Source: Anaerococcus senegalensis JC48
GTDB taxonomy: Bacteria > Bacillota > Clostridia > Tissierellales > Peptoniphilaceae
Reading direction: 5' to 3'
Assembly: GCF_000321005.1 (NCBI RefSeq)
Contig: NZ_HE578907.1
Span: 1,294,059 to 1,358,058 of the forward strand
DNA: 64,000 bases
The notes under the pieces are model-generated. The model was given only the letters and a program-made list of their open reading frames with translations. It was not told the DNA's origin and ran no database searches. A program made the position numbers and the translations under genes. Shown here in pieces: positions 11,877 through 20,304 of this stretch (positions are counted from its first letter, which is position 1; every line of letters begins with the position of its first letter).

Positions 11877-12662
11877 ATGAAAAAATTTAGCTTTACTTAC
11901 AAATTGTGGAAAAATTTTCTAGTTTTTTTCGCAATTCTTATTATTTGGCAAATCATTTATAAAATGGGGATTTTTTCGCCAATTTACCTACCTGGACCCT
12001 ACAAGGTTTTACAAACTTTCCTTGCTATGGTTTATGATGGGTCGATTTTTGAAAATATTTTCGCTTCCCTTTATAGGGTTTTAGTGGGATATTTTTTGGC
12101 TTTTGCCCTTTCCTTTCTTTTGGCTTTGATTTTTTATTTAAAAGCTGATATTTTCCCATATTTTTCAAATATTTTAGATTTTTTAAAAAATATTCCTCCC
12201 CTAGGTCTAGTTCCACTTTTGATTTTATGGGTTGGGATTGGTGAATTTAGCAAAATCTCCATAGTTTTTATGGCTTCTTTTTTCCCGATTTTTTTGAATA
12301 TTCAAAAAGGTTTTATGGAGGCTGATAAGGATATGGTAGAAATGGGCAGGGCCTTTTCTTATAATGATAAGGAAATTTTTACAAAAATCGTACTTCCTTC
12401 AAGCTTAAAGGATATTTTTGTGGGAGCAAGGATTGGTCTTGGTTATGCCTATAGATCAATTATTGCCGCAGAAATGCTTGCTGCATCCAAGGGATTAGGA
12501 TATTTGATTAATTTTTCAAGGCTTATGTCAAGAACCGACAAGGTCATTGTTGGAATTTTAATAATTGGATTTATAGGTATGATTTCTGATAAAATTTTTG
12601 TAAAAATTGCAAGCTTATTTTTGAAAGGAGATTTGAAAAATGACTGGTATAAATCTATCTAA
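11877..12662 (+). CDS. ABC transporter permease, SsuC/TauC-like
   Basis: 261-residue inner-membrane permease with about six transmembrane helices and the EAA coupling-helix motif near residues 140-170 (AFSYNDKEIFTKIVLPSSLKDI). Length and topology fit the nitrate/sulfonate/taurine/thiamine-precursor importer family (SsuC, TauC, ThiX). The substrate cannot be read from the sequence. The ATPase gene starts inside its 3' end. Plus strand, so it would be transcribed towards the replication fork coming from the origin at 39 kb. Confidence 0.9.
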   Translation: MKKFSFTYKLWKNFLVFFAILIIWQIIYKMGIFSPIYLPGPYKVLQTFLAMVYDGSIFENIFASLYRVLVGYFLAFALSFLLALIFYLKADIFPYFSNILDFLKNIPPLGLVPLLILWVGIGEFSKISIVFMASFFPIFLNIQKGFMEADKDMVEMGRAFSYNDKEIFTKIVLPSSLKDIFVGARIGLGYAYRSIIAAEMLAASKGLGYLINFSRLMSRTDKVIVGILIIGFIGMISDKIFVKIASLFLKGDLKNDWYKSI

Positions 12663-13326
12663 TCTTTCAAAAATCTATGAAATCAACGGCAAAAAAATCA
12701 AAGCCCTGAATAATTTAAGCCTAAATCTTGATATTAAAAAAAGAAATGTCTTGATTGGCCCTTCAGGCTGTGGAAAATCTACCCTGCTTAGGACAATTGG
12801 AGGACTTTTGGAAATTAACCAGGGAGAAATTTTAAAAGATAAGGTTAAAACTTCCTTTGTTTTTCAAAATCCAAGACTTTTAGCCTGGAAAAATGTTGAA
12901 GAAAATATAAAATTTTCAAATAATGACCCAAAACTTTGCCAAAAATGGATAAAAATAATGGGCCTTGAAGGATTTGAAAAAGCCTATCCTTCCCAACTAT
13001 CTGGAGGAATGAAGGCAAGAGTATCCCTTGCCCGCGCCCTAATTTTTCCAAATAATTTTATGCTTTTAGATGAACCTTTTGCCTCTTTGGATGAAATTAC
13101 AAAGGAAAAATTGGAAGTAGAGTTAATTAATTATATGAAAATCAAAAATTCTGGCTTTTTATTTGTAAGTCATGACCTAGAAGAAGCCCTCAATGTGGGC
13201 CAAAGACTTATAATTATGAAAAAAGGAAAAATAGTTTATGATTTTGACCTTGAAGATAAAAAAATCTCCAAGGAAATTTTGAGAAATAAATTTAAAAAAA
13301 TAATAGGAGAAGAAAATGAAAAATAA
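12640..13326 (+). CDS. ABC transporter ATP-binding protein, SsuB/TauB-like
   Basis: 228-residue nucleotide-binding subunit. Walker A GPSGCGKST (residues about 39-47), Q-loop VFQNPRLLAW, signature LSGGMKARVSLARAL, Walker B MLLDEPFASLD and H-loop FVSHD are all intact, so it should be functional. It overlaps the permease gene by 23 bp, with AAAGGAG at 12624-12630, and overlaps the binding-protein gene by 11 bp: a tightly coupled three-gene operon. Confidence 0.94.
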   Translation: MTGINLSNLSKIYEINGKKIKALNNLSLNLDIKKRNVLIGPSGCGKSTLLRTIGGLLEINQGEILKDKVKTSFVFQNPRLLAWKNVEENIKFSNNDPKLCQKWIKIMGLEGFEKAYPSQLSGGMKARVSLARALIFPNNFMLLDEPFASLDEITKEKLEVELINYMKIKNSGFLFVSHDLEEALNVGQRLIIMKKGKIVYDFDLEDKKISKEILRNKFKKIIGEENEK

Positions 13327-14305
13327 ATTATTAAAAATTTTATCACTTTTTGCCCTAGTTTTTGCAATTACTGCTTGCTCAAACAAGGATAATAAAGAAA
13401 ATAATTCAAATGAAAATATTTCAAATCAAACATCACAAAGTAATGAAAAATTATCAATCGACGAATTAAACATAACATACGTAACAGCACCCTTAAATGT
13501 TCCATCAATAATTGAAAAAAACAAGGAAATTTTCAAAAAACACCTACCAGGTGTAAAAATCAATTACAAGGAAATAACTAGTGGAGCTGACCAAACTGCT
13601 GCTCTTGCAAGTGGGGATGTTGATATTTTATATGCTTTAGGAGGATCTTCTGCAATTCTTGCAAAAGCAAACGGCCAAGACATAAAAGTTTTAAATATGT
13701 ATTCAAGAGCACCAAAAGCTTTCTCACTTTTTTCTAAAGATGATTCGATAAAAAGTCCTAAAGATTTAAAGGGCAAAAAAATTGGAGGCCCTGCAGGAAC
13801 AAACCTTCACCAAGAACTTTTAGCATATTTAGATAAAGAAAATTTGACAGAAAAGGATGTAGAATTTTCAAATATGTCAATTCCAGACGCAGCAACTGCC
13901 CTTGATTCTGGAAATTTAGATGTAGCTCTTTTGGGAGGCCCTGCTGCTTATAAGGCAAAAGAAGCAGGACTTTATGAAGTTACAAATGGAGAAAATTTGA
14001 TAGATGCCATAATTTGTGTGGCAAGTTCAGAAAAATATTCCAAAGATCATCCAGACGTAATAAAAGCCCTAAATGATGCCCAAGCTGAAATTTCTAAATT
14101 TATGGAAGATGATAAAGACCAAACAAAAGAAATTGTAAAAAAAGAACTAGACCTTGATGATAAGGCCTATGATTATATGTTCCCAATGTATGATTTTTCA
14201 ACAAAAATCACAGATAAAGACAAAGAAGGATTTGAAAGAACTAAGAAATTTATGTTAGATAACAAAATGATAGAAAAAGATTTTGATATCAATCTTTTAT
14301 TTTAA
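13316..14305 (+). CDS. ABC transporter substrate-binding lipoprotein, SsuA/NMT1-like
   Basis: 329 residues with a lipoprotein signal peptide (lipobox AITAC, Cys at residue about 21) and an acidic Asn-rich linker. The mature part follows the two-lobe periplasmic-binding fold of the SsuA/TauA/THI5 group: a substrate loop rich in small residues (ALASGDVDILYALGGSSA), the hinge segment SPKDLKGKKIGGPAGT and ALDSGNLDVALLGGPAA. Sulfonates, thiamine precursors and related anions are all possible. The terminator follows directly. Confidence 0.9.
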   Translation: MKNKLLKILSLFALVFAITACSNKDNKENNSNENISNQTSQSNEKLSIDELNITYVTAPLNVPSIIEKNKEIFKKHLPGVKINYKEITSGADQTAALASGDVDILYALGGSSAILAKANGQDIKVLNMYSRAPKAFSLFSKDDSIKSPKDLKGKKIGGPAGTNLHQELLAYLDKENLTEKDVEFSNMSIPDAATALDSGNLDVALLGGPAAYKAKEAGLYEVTNGENLIDAIICVASSEKYSKDHPDVIKALNDAQAEISKFMEDDKDQTKEIVKKELDLDDKAYDYMFPMYDFSTKITDKDKEGFERTKKFMLDNKMIEKDFDINLLF

Positions 14306-14315
14306 TAAATTCTAA

Positions 14316-14350
14316 TTTAAAACCAGCTCAATTAAGAGCTGGTTTTTAAA
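14316..14350 (+). terminator. Terminator of the ABC importer operon
   Basis: Strong perfect stem AAAACCAGCTC/GAGCTGGTTTT with loop AATTAA and a T-run, 10 bp after the stop. Confidence 0.9.
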
Positions 14351-14416
14351 TTTGTATAATAATTTTAGATTTAATATTTTTGCTTATTAGTCTTTTCTTA
14401 GCATATACTATTCAAC

Positions 14417-14443
14417 GAGATCTCTCCACAAGGTCGAGATGGG
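14417..14443 (+). repeat. Short unit of the repeat family
   Basis: GAGATCTCTC, then cacaa, then GGTCGAGATGGG: both ends of the long element with the whole interior missing. Confidence 0.8.
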
Positions 14444-14554
14444 TAATTATCTAATTATTTTCATTGCTAAAGTATAGTTTTATTTTCTATATTTTAGAAT
14501 TCTTTATAATTTTTTAAGTTTTTTCTTTAGTCTTAGAAAAATATATATTTAACA

Positions 14555-14582
14555 AAATCTCGAGCTTTACGAGAGATCTCGT
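14555..14582 (-). repeat. Short hairpin unit of the repeat family
   Basis: AAATCTCGAGC-ttta-CGAGAGATCTC, the reverse-oriented short form. Confidence 0.75.
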
Positions 14583-14616
14583 GAATTAATTTTAACCCTA
14601 TATAAACTTAGTAAAA

Positions 14617-14827
14617 GAGATCTCTCCATGCGTTCGTTTCGCCCACACTAAAACACATTTACTTCGTAAACTTCTTGGTGCTTATGAAAACTCATTTACT
14701 AGGTAAATTCTTCCGTGCTCTCGCACTAGTTTTCAGGATTTATAACCGAAATCAACGGTTATAAATCTGCACTCAGTTTTAGGGATGATTGTGCCAAATC
14801 AAGGCACAATCATCTAGTCGAGATGGG
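14617..14827 (+). repeat. Long structured interspersed repeat, copy 2
   Basis: 211-bp copy in the same orientation as copy 1. The right-hand 150 bp differ from copy 1 at only about three positions; the left 60 bp differ more. Both AAATCAA-loop hairpins are perfectly conserved. With copy 1 it flanks the ABC importer operon as a direct repeat. Confidence 0.92.
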
Positions 14828-14931
14828 TGATTTTTGAATTGACATTAATTTCTAAAGTTTATGGTGTTTTTATTTTTATGATTTTATAAGATTAAATTTC
14901 TTCTTTAGTATTAACAAATTATAGAATTAAC

Positions 14932-14960
14932 CCCATCTCGAGCCTGTCGAGAGATCTCTT
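14932..14960 (-). repeat. Short hairpin unit of the repeat family
   Basis: CCCATCTCGAG-cctg-TCGAGAGATCTCTT, reverse orientation. Confidence 0.8.
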
Positions 14961-14994
14961 AAATTGATTTTGATCATTTATATAATAAATATTT

Positions 14995-15040
14995 GAGATC
15001 TCTCCACGCACTTTACTTTGTTACGTTTGGTCGAGATGGG
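14995..15040 (+). repeat. Intermediate unit of the repeat family
   Basis: 46 bp: GAGATCTCTCCACGCAC, a short T-rich middle, then GGTCGAGATGGG. It keeps the outermost part of the left arm of the long form (CTCCAtGCAC), so it looks like an internal-deletion derivative. Confidence 0.8.
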
Positions 15041-15130
15041 TGATCTATTTATTTAATAGCTAAAGTTTTATAGTTTTTATATTTTTAAATTTATTTTCTT
15101 CTTTAAGTAATAAGAGAAATACAGAATTAA

Positions 15131-15160
15131 CCCATCTCGAGCTTTCCGAGAGATTTCTTT
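15131..15160 (-). repeat. Short hairpin unit of the repeat family
   Basis: CCCATCTCGAGC-ttt-CCGAGAGATTTCTT, reverse orientation, one substitution in the right arm. Confidence 0.7.
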
Positions 15161-15212
15161 AATTTTCCAAGCTTTATAAAATCTTATCTTTTGTTTTTTT
15201 AAATTTACCCAC

Positions 15213-15243
15213 AAAAAAATCAGAGTCTTTAAACTCTGATTTT
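15213..15243 (-). terminator. nrdB terminator
   Basis: On the minus strand AAATCAGAGT-ttaaag-ACTCTGATTT followed by TTTTT, directly abutting the nrdB stop codon. Confidence 0.9.
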
Positions 15244-16301
15244 TATAGGTCATCCTCAATAACTGAAGATTTGGAATAAGCTGAAACTTTTCCTTCAAAG
15301 AAGTCTGTTTTTACTTGGTTTGGATCAGAATATTCGCTAACCCATTTCATTGATTGGGGTTCGTCTTCATATCCTTCATAAATTATTCCAAGTCCAAGGC
15401 CTTTTGCTCTAAGATTTCCCAGATATTTTATATAATCTTCAATCATTTGTGCATTTAATCCTTGGATTTCATCTCCAATGGCATATTTTCCCCAGGCAAT
15501 TTCTTGTTCTACTCCTTCTTTTAATAGTGATAAGTAGAATTCTTTTAATTCATCAGTAAATAAGTCTGGTCTTTCTTCTTTTAAATCATTTATCATTGAC
15601 CTAAATAGCCACAAGTGGGTGTTTTCATCCCTATTAATATATCTAATTTCTTGGACAGTTCCTGGCATTTTTCCGTTTCTTCCAAGATTGTAGAAAAATG
15701 AAAATCCTGAATAGAAATAAATTCCTTCAAGTATATAATTTGCAATCAAAACTCTCATCAAATTAAATTCACTATCATCTTTTATAAATTCATTGTATTG
15801 GTCGCCGATAAATTTATTCCTTTTTAAAAGATGTTCGTCTTCCTTCCACAAATACAAAATTCTTGTCCTCTCATCAGGAGAGCAGATTGTATCTAGTATG
15901 TAGGAATAAGATTGGGAGTGGATTGCCTCTTGGTAGGTTTGGATTGCAAGGCAAAGATTTATTTCATTTGCTGTTATATAGGTTTGAAGATTTGGCAAAT
16001 TTGCTGTTTGAATTGAATCAAGATAGGTTAGAAATGACAAAATCCTATCATAGGCCTTTTTTTCAGCCTTATTTAAATTTCTATAATCTTTTATATCTTG
16101 GTTTAAATTAATTTCTTCAGGAATCCAGAAGTTATTCATAGCTTGACGGTACCAATCATTTGTCCATGTATATTTTACATTGTTAAAATCATTAAGATTT
16201 GTTGTATTTCCATTTATTATTCTTCTTTTAGAAAGGTCAATATCCCCATCTTCATTAAAAATTCCTCTTTTAGAAACTTCTTCATTATATTTTTTTTCCA
16301 T
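15243..16301 (-). CDS. nrdB: Class I ribonucleotide reductase, beta subunit
   Basis: Radical-generating subunit that, with NrdA, makes deoxyribonucleotides. 352 residues. The expected di-metal ligands are visible: D95 (LDSIQ), E125 and H128 (EAIHS), E192 (EGIYFY), E226 and H229 (RDENTH). The radical-carrying tyrosine is present at Y132 in SQSYSYI, corresponding to E. coli Y122. The C-terminal tail would dock to NrdA. No nrdI or nrdH is nearby, which favours the Ia-type over Ib. It is 417 bp from nrdA with its own terminator. Confidence 0.95.
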   Translation of the reverse strand: MEKKYNEEVSKRGIFNEDGDIDLSKRRIINGNTTNLNDFNNVKYTWTNDWYRQAMNNFWIPEEINLNQDIKDYRNLNKAEKKAYDRILSFLTYLDSIQTANLPNLQTYITANEINLCLAIQTYQEAIHSQSYSYILDTICSPDERTRILYLWKEDEHLLKRNKFIGDQYNEFIKDDSEFNLMRVLIANYILEGIYFYSGFSFFYNLGRNGKMPGTVQEIRYINRDENTHLWLFRSMINDLKEERPDLFTDELKEFYLSLLKEGVEQEIAWGKYAIGDEIQGLNAQMIEDYIKYLGNLRAKGLGLGIIYEGYEDEPQSMKWVSEYSDPNQVKTDFFEGKVSAYSKSSVIEDDL

Positions 16302-16470
16302 GTATTATTGCCTCCTATCTTATGGGAAATAATTTTTTTAAACTAACATTTTTATTTTTATACCCTATTTTTAATATTGAACTTATTCTTTTACCTTTAG
16401 AGAATTAAAATATTTAAATTCATTTTTATTATCTAAATATTTTATCTCAATTAATATAATACTTCGTTAA

Positions 16471-16527
16471 GTTAGGGCGGAGGAAATGGGGGAGTTTCGA
16501 ATTCTCCCCCTTTTTCCTCCCCCTAAC
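16471..16527. repeat. GC-rich inverted repeat between nrdA and nrdB
   Basis: Three successive stems pair: GTTAGGG with CCCTAAC, GGAGGAA with TTCCTCC, and GGGGGAG with CTCCCCC, around the loop TTTCGAATT. It stands out against surrounding AT-rich DNA. It may end nrdA transcription but has no U-run. Confidence 0.75.
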
Positions 16528-16623
16528 AACCCCTACTTTTTTACCCCCCTACAAACGACCGCTGCGCGGGCTAAATTTGTAAGAAGCTTCGCTTCTTTCA
16601 AATTTTTATAAGGGTGATAAATT

Positions 16624-16663
16624 ATCATGCAAAGAATATGCTACGGAAAAAATTGTTTTAATT
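16624..16663 (+). repeat. Direct repeat flanking nrdA, left copy
   Basis: TCATGCAAAGAATATGCTAC followed by GGAAAAAATTGTTTTAATTT. It matches 19490-19529 at roughly 34 of 40 positions. Confidence 0.65.
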
Positions 16664-16718
16664 TAAAATCTTCCCCCAAATCCGAAGTAATTAATTTTAT
16701 ATTATTTTAAAAATAAAT

Positions 16719-19247
16719 TTATGACGCACATGAATCACAATCTTCTACTTCAAGAGATTTTCCTCTTACATAATATAGGGATTTTACTCCTGCTTCCCAT
16801 GCTGTTAGGTAAATATTTAAAATTTGTCTCATTGTGTATTCTGTTGTTATATAAACATTTACTGATTGGGCTTGGTCGATGTGTCTTTGCCTTACTCCGC
16901 ATGCTCTCATTGAAATATTTTGGTCAATATTGTAGGCATTTTCATATAACCAGAAGGTTTTTGTATTGAGTCCTGGGGCAACTCTTGGTACTATTGCTCC
17001 TTTTTTTTCTTCTAGGAAATATTTGTTCATTATTGGGTCTACTCCTGCAGATGTTCCTGAAATTATTGAGGTTGATCCTGTTGGAGCAATTGCCAATAAA
17101 TATCCGTTTCTAAGCCCATTTTTGTGAACTTGGTCTTTTAATTTTTTCCATCTTTCGCTTTCATATCCTCTTTGTGTGAAATAATTACCATTATCCCAAT
17201 CACTTCCTTCAAAGCAAGAATATGATCCTTTTTCCTTGGCTATCTCATTTGATGCCTTGATGGCAAAATAGTTTATATCTTCATAAACCTTGTCCACAAA
17301 ATCAAGATGGGCCTCTTCTTCTGACCATTTTATATCATTTTTTACAAGCATATGGTGATAGCCACTTGTTCCAAGGCCGATTGCCCTGTATTTTTTGTTG
17401 GTTACTTTTGCATATGGAGTTGGGTAATAATTTAAGTCTATTACATTATCCAAAGCTCTTACTATTGTTGATACAACTTCTTCTAGTTCTTCTTTGTCAT
17501 TTACATCAATATTTCCAAGAGTTAGGCTTGCTAGATTACATTCTACAAAATCTCCAGGTTTTGTTGTATTTACAATTACAGTTTCTCCATCAATAGTTTT
17601 TATCTCTTCGCTAACTGTCTCTGATGGGCCCATATTTTGGGCAATTTCTGTACAAAGATTTGAGGAATATATAATTCCCTTGTGTTTGTTTGGATTTGCC
17701 CTGTTTACTGCATCTCTATTAAATACAAAAGGTGTTCCTGTTTCTGTCCATGATTTTATCAATAGTCTAATTAAATCTTTGATTGCAATTACTCTTTTTG
17801 AAATTTCTTTGTCATTTACAAGTTTTTGATAAAATTCTTCAAATTCTTTCCCGTAGGTATCTTCGATTGATCTTCCATATTTTACCAAAACTTCATGAGG
17901 ATCAAACATATACCAATCTCCACCAATATTATCCCTACATTCTTTCCAGAATAAATCTGGCATACAAACTGCTGGGAAAATATCGTGGGCTTTCATCCTG
18001 TCATCGCCGTTATTTGTTTTTAAAGATAAAAATTCTGGTATATCCTTGTGCCAAATATCCAAATAGCAAGCCACAGCCCCTTGTCTAACCCCTAATTGGT
18101 CAACGGCAACTGCAGTGTCATTTGCAAGTTTTATCCATCTTATAACTCCACCTGCTACGTTTTTTATTCCCCTAATATCAGAACCTTGGGCCCTAACTTT
18201 TCCAAAATAAAGTCCCATTCCACCACCGTGTTTTGAAACTTGGGCAAAGTTTGTAATTGAGCGGTAGATTCCTTTTAAAGTATCTGGAACTGTATCTATA
18301 AAACATGAAGAAAGTTGATTGAAAGGCTTTCTCGCATTAGTCATGGTTGGAGTTGCCATAGTTGCCTTTAATTGGGATAAGATATCATATAATTTTTTGG
18401 CAAAAGATACCTTATCTTTTTCACCAATAGCAAGGTGCATTGAAATTCCCATAAACATTTCTTGGACGCTTTCAATGTATTCACCTTCAAAAGTTTTTAT
18501 TAAATATCTTTTTGCAACTAAATCAAGACCTGAATAGGTAAATAATTTATTTCTTTCTTCTTTTAAATAAGCTCCCAATTCTTCTAAGTCTTTGTTATTA
18601 TAATTTTCTAAAATATATTCTCCATAAAGACCAGCTGAAGTTAGATATTGGATTTTTGATCTAAAATCAACAATTTCATATTTTTCTTCGCTAAGGCTAA
18701 TTTTCAAATTAATCAAATGAATCATAAATCTTGCAGCAATAAATTCCCAATCTGGAGCTTCCTTACTTGTAAGCTCACTTGCAGCCTTGATAAGGGCGTT
18801 TAGCAAGGCTTCTTTGGTCATATTTGCCTTTGTAAATGATTCAAACTTTAAATACAAAGACTCGATTGGATATCTTTGATTATCATATTCATCGTTAATA
18901 TCCCTTATAATAGAAAGGGTGTATTCATCATCAATAAAGGCTTCAAAATCTGTTAAGACTTTCCTATCCATATTGTGTTTTGCCCTATAAAGAATATAAG
19001 ATTTTACCTCCTTATAGTAATTATTTTCAATTAATTCAAGCTCAACCAAGTCTTGAATTTCCTCAACTGTAACCACATGATCTTTGGGATATCTTTCTCT
19101 AATTGTATCTTCTATATTATGGGAAATTTTATCCAAATTTTCTTCACTAATTACAGAATCTACAGACCTAAAAGATTTAAAGATTGCACGATTTATCTTT
19201 TCTCTTTCAAAGTCAACAACTTTTCCGTCTCTTTTTTTAACTTCCAT
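16719..19247 (-). CDS. nrdA: Class I ribonucleotide reductase, alpha subunit
   Basis: Catalytic subunit reducing ribonucleotides to deoxyribonucleotides. 842 residues from the ATG ending at 19247; an in-frame GTG two codons upstream lies inside the AGGGGTG ribosome-binding site, so the ATG is preferred. Visible features: N-terminal ATP-cone (VKKRDGKVVDFEREKINRAI), active-site NLCTEI segment with the N-x-C-x-E triad, and a C-terminal redox pair in EDCDSCAS for thioredoxin/glutaredoxin. An NrdR-type palindrome lies upstream at 19283-19298. Confidence 0.96.
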   Translation of the reverse strand: MEVKKRDGKVVDFEREKINRAIFKSFRSVDSVISEENLDKISHNIEDTIRERYPKDHVVTVEEIQDLVELELIENNYYKEVKSYILYRAKHNMDRKVLTDFEAFIDDEYTLSIIRDINDEYDNQRYPIESLYLKFESFTKANMTKEALLNALIKAASELTSKEAPDWEFIAARFMIHLINLKISLSEEKYEIVDFRSKIQYLTSAGLYGEYILENYNNKDLEELGAYLKEERNKLFTYSGLDLVAKRYLIKTFEGEYIESVQEMFMGISMHLAIGEKDKVSFAKKLYDILSQLKATMATPTMTNARKPFNQLSSCFIDTVPDTLKGIYRSITNFAQVSKHGGGMGLYFGKVRAQGSDIRGIKNVAGGVIRWIKLANDTAVAVDQLGVRQGAVACYLDIWHKDIPEFLSLKTNNGDDRMKAHDIFPAVCMPDLFWKECRDNIGGDWYMFDPHEVLVKYGRSIEDTYGKEFEEFYQKLVNDKEISKRVIAIKDLIRLLIKSWTETGTPFVFNRDAVNRANPNKHKGIIYSSNLCTEIAQNMGPSETVSEEIKTIDGETVIVNTTKPGDFVECNLASLTLGNIDVNDKEELEEVVSTIVRALDNVIDLNYYPTPYAKVTNKKYRAIGLGTSGYHHMLVKNDIKWSEEEAHLDFVDKVYEDINYFAIKASNEIAKEKGSYSCFEGSDWDNGNYFTQRGYESERWKKLKDQVHKNGLRNGYLLAIAPTGSTSIISGTSAGVDPIMNKYFLEEKKGAIVPRVAPGLNTKTFWLYENAYNIDQNISMRACGVRQRHIDQAQSVNVYITTEYTMRQILNIYLTAWEAGVKSLYYVRGKSLEVEDCDSCAS

Positions 19248-19282
19248 GTTCACCCCTAAATATTGTTATTTTTATATCTAAT

Positions 19283-19298
19283 ACACAACATATTGTGT
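19283..19298. promoter_or_regulatory. NrdR-type operator upstream of nrdA
   Basis: ACACAACATATTGTGT, a near-perfect 16-bp palindrome matching the NrdR box pattern (ACAC-AT-rich-GTGT), 36 bp before the nrdA start. NrdR represses ribonucleotide reductase genes when dATP is plentiful. NrdR boxes usually come in pairs; I see only one convincing box. The nrdR gene is not in this window. Confidence 0.75.
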
Positions 19299-19489
19299 TA
19301 ATCTGAAAAATTCTACCTAACAATCATACCACAAGATAGGTATTTTAAAAAGTATAAAATACTTATAATTTTTGAAAATATAATAATATTTTAAAACAAA
19401 TATTTTCAAAATTTCCACAAAAAAAGATATATCTTGAAAAATCAAAATATATCTATATATTTCATGCTGTTGATAAAATTTACAAACCT

Positions 19490-19529
19490 TCATGCTAAGA
19501 ATATCATACGGAAAAAATTGTATTGATTC
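19490..19529 (+). repeat. Direct repeat flanking nrdA, right copy
   Basis: TCATGCTAAGAATATCATAC followed by GGAAAAAATTGTATTGATT; partner of 16624-16663. Confidence 0.65.
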
Positions 19530-19636
19530 CAAATTTAAAAATTCGTGAAAAAATTGCACTCTAAAATTTAAAGCTATGATAATTTATTAAATAAATTAAA
19601 TTCAATTAGATTTTAATTCTTCGTTTTATTCCGAGG

Positions 19637-19683
19637 GATAAATATTAAAATCGTGCCGCTGGCACAATTTTAAGCTATTTATC
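19637..19683. repeat. Nested hairpin downstream of the RDD gene
   Basis: Outer stem GATAAATA/TATTTATC, inner stem TAAAATCGTGCC/GGCACAATTTTA (one mismatch), loop GCT. It could end transcription of the minus-strand RDD gene, but no U-run follows. Confidence 0.6.
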
Positions 19684-19801
19684 TGTCATCGCGTAAGCGA
19701 GTTTACGATTTTAGAATTTTGAGATTTAGAAATCAACAATTTTTGAAGTCCGATATTCGTGACTTTGGATTTGTATAAATATAATATTTCTTAATTATTA
19801 T

Positions 19802-20296
19802 TTAATTTTCAAAAAGATAATCTACAACATCATCTTTTATTACTACAGTATCCACAAGCATATCTGCCAAAGATTGTTTGTTTGGGCTAAATCCTACTAT
19901 TAAATACAAAATTTTTATGAAATTTTGTATATATCTTGCAAAAACTTCTCTTACCAAACAATCAAAAAAACTAAGTTTTTCATCGTTTAAAGAAATGACC
20001 CTAATTCCTACAGCCATTTTTCCTAGGGTTTGACCATTATTCAAATATGTTAGGATTAAAAAATATAATAGGCAAATTCCTGTTTCTATCAGTGGATTTA
20101 ATTCTATACTCATAAAAGTTAAATCTGGACTTATTTGAAAAATTTTCAAAATGATATTTGAAAATGAATAAGCAACTATAGAATCTATAGTAAAGGCTAC
20201 AAGTCTTAGGAAAAAACCTGCATAGGCAAATTTGGGTATGGATATTGTTTTTTGATTATTTAAAGTATTATTTTCAATTACTTCCATATTTTCCAT
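19802..20296 (-). CDS. RDD family membrane protein
   Basis: 164 residues with about three transmembrane helices and the RDD family blocks: the first helix starts FAYAGFFLRLVAFTIDSI (RDD-like Arg and Asp), the conserved loop NNGQTLGKMAVGIRVI, and the C-terminal SLADMLVDTVVI. RDD proteins are small membrane proteins of mostly unknown function, some linked to ion transport. It starts 8 bp after the sppA stop, so the two are probably co-transcribed. The family call is firm, the function open. Confidence 0.88.
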   Translation of the reverse strand: MENMEVIENNTLNNQKTISIPKFAYAGFFLRLVAFTIDSIVAYSFSNIILKIFQISPDLTFMSIELNPLIETGICLLYFLILTYLNNGQTLGKMAVGIRVISLNDEKLSFFDCLVREVFARYIQNFIKILYLIVGFSPNKQSLADMLVDTVVIKDDVVDYLFEN

Positions 20297-20304
20297 TTTA
20301 TCAC

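Larger units (their letters stand above)
14351..15212. other. 860-bp repeat-rich gap between convergent genes
   Basis: Between the end of the importer operon and the end of nrdB. It holds six members of the interspersed repeat family in both orientations, separated by AT-rich spacers of 30-200 bp. No gene seen. Confidence 0.75.
16302..16718. other. 417-bp nrdA-nrdB spacer with GC-rich hairpins
   Basis: Unusually structured for this genome: a long G/C-rich inverted repeat (16471-16527), further hairpins around CCGCTGCGCGG and AGAAGCTTCGCTTCT (16555-16600), then one copy of a 40-bp direct repeat whose partner lies upstream of nrdA (16624-16663). No coding frame or obvious ribosome-binding site apart from that of nrdB. 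Confidence 0.6.
19254..19801. other. 548-bp region upstream of nrdA
   Basis: Holds the NrdR-type box (19283-19298), the right copy of the nrdA-flanking direct repeat (19490-19529) and a nested hairpin (19637-19683). An 80-codon minus-strand frame at 19317-19559 has no ribosome-binding site and overlaps the repeat; I do not call it. No gene seen. Confidence 0.6.

Noticed and set aside
11291-15160. CRISPR array
   Set aside because: The repeat units vary in length and orientation and spacing, have no unique spacers of regular size, and no cas genes are nearby.
15077-15298. 73-codon minus-strand frame at the nrdB end
   Set aside because: It overlaps the nrdB terminator and a repeat unit and lacks a ribosome-binding site.
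19317-19559. 80-codon minus-strand frame upstream of nrdA
   Set aside because: No ribosome-binding site, strongly AT-driven composition, and it overlaps the direct repeat copy.
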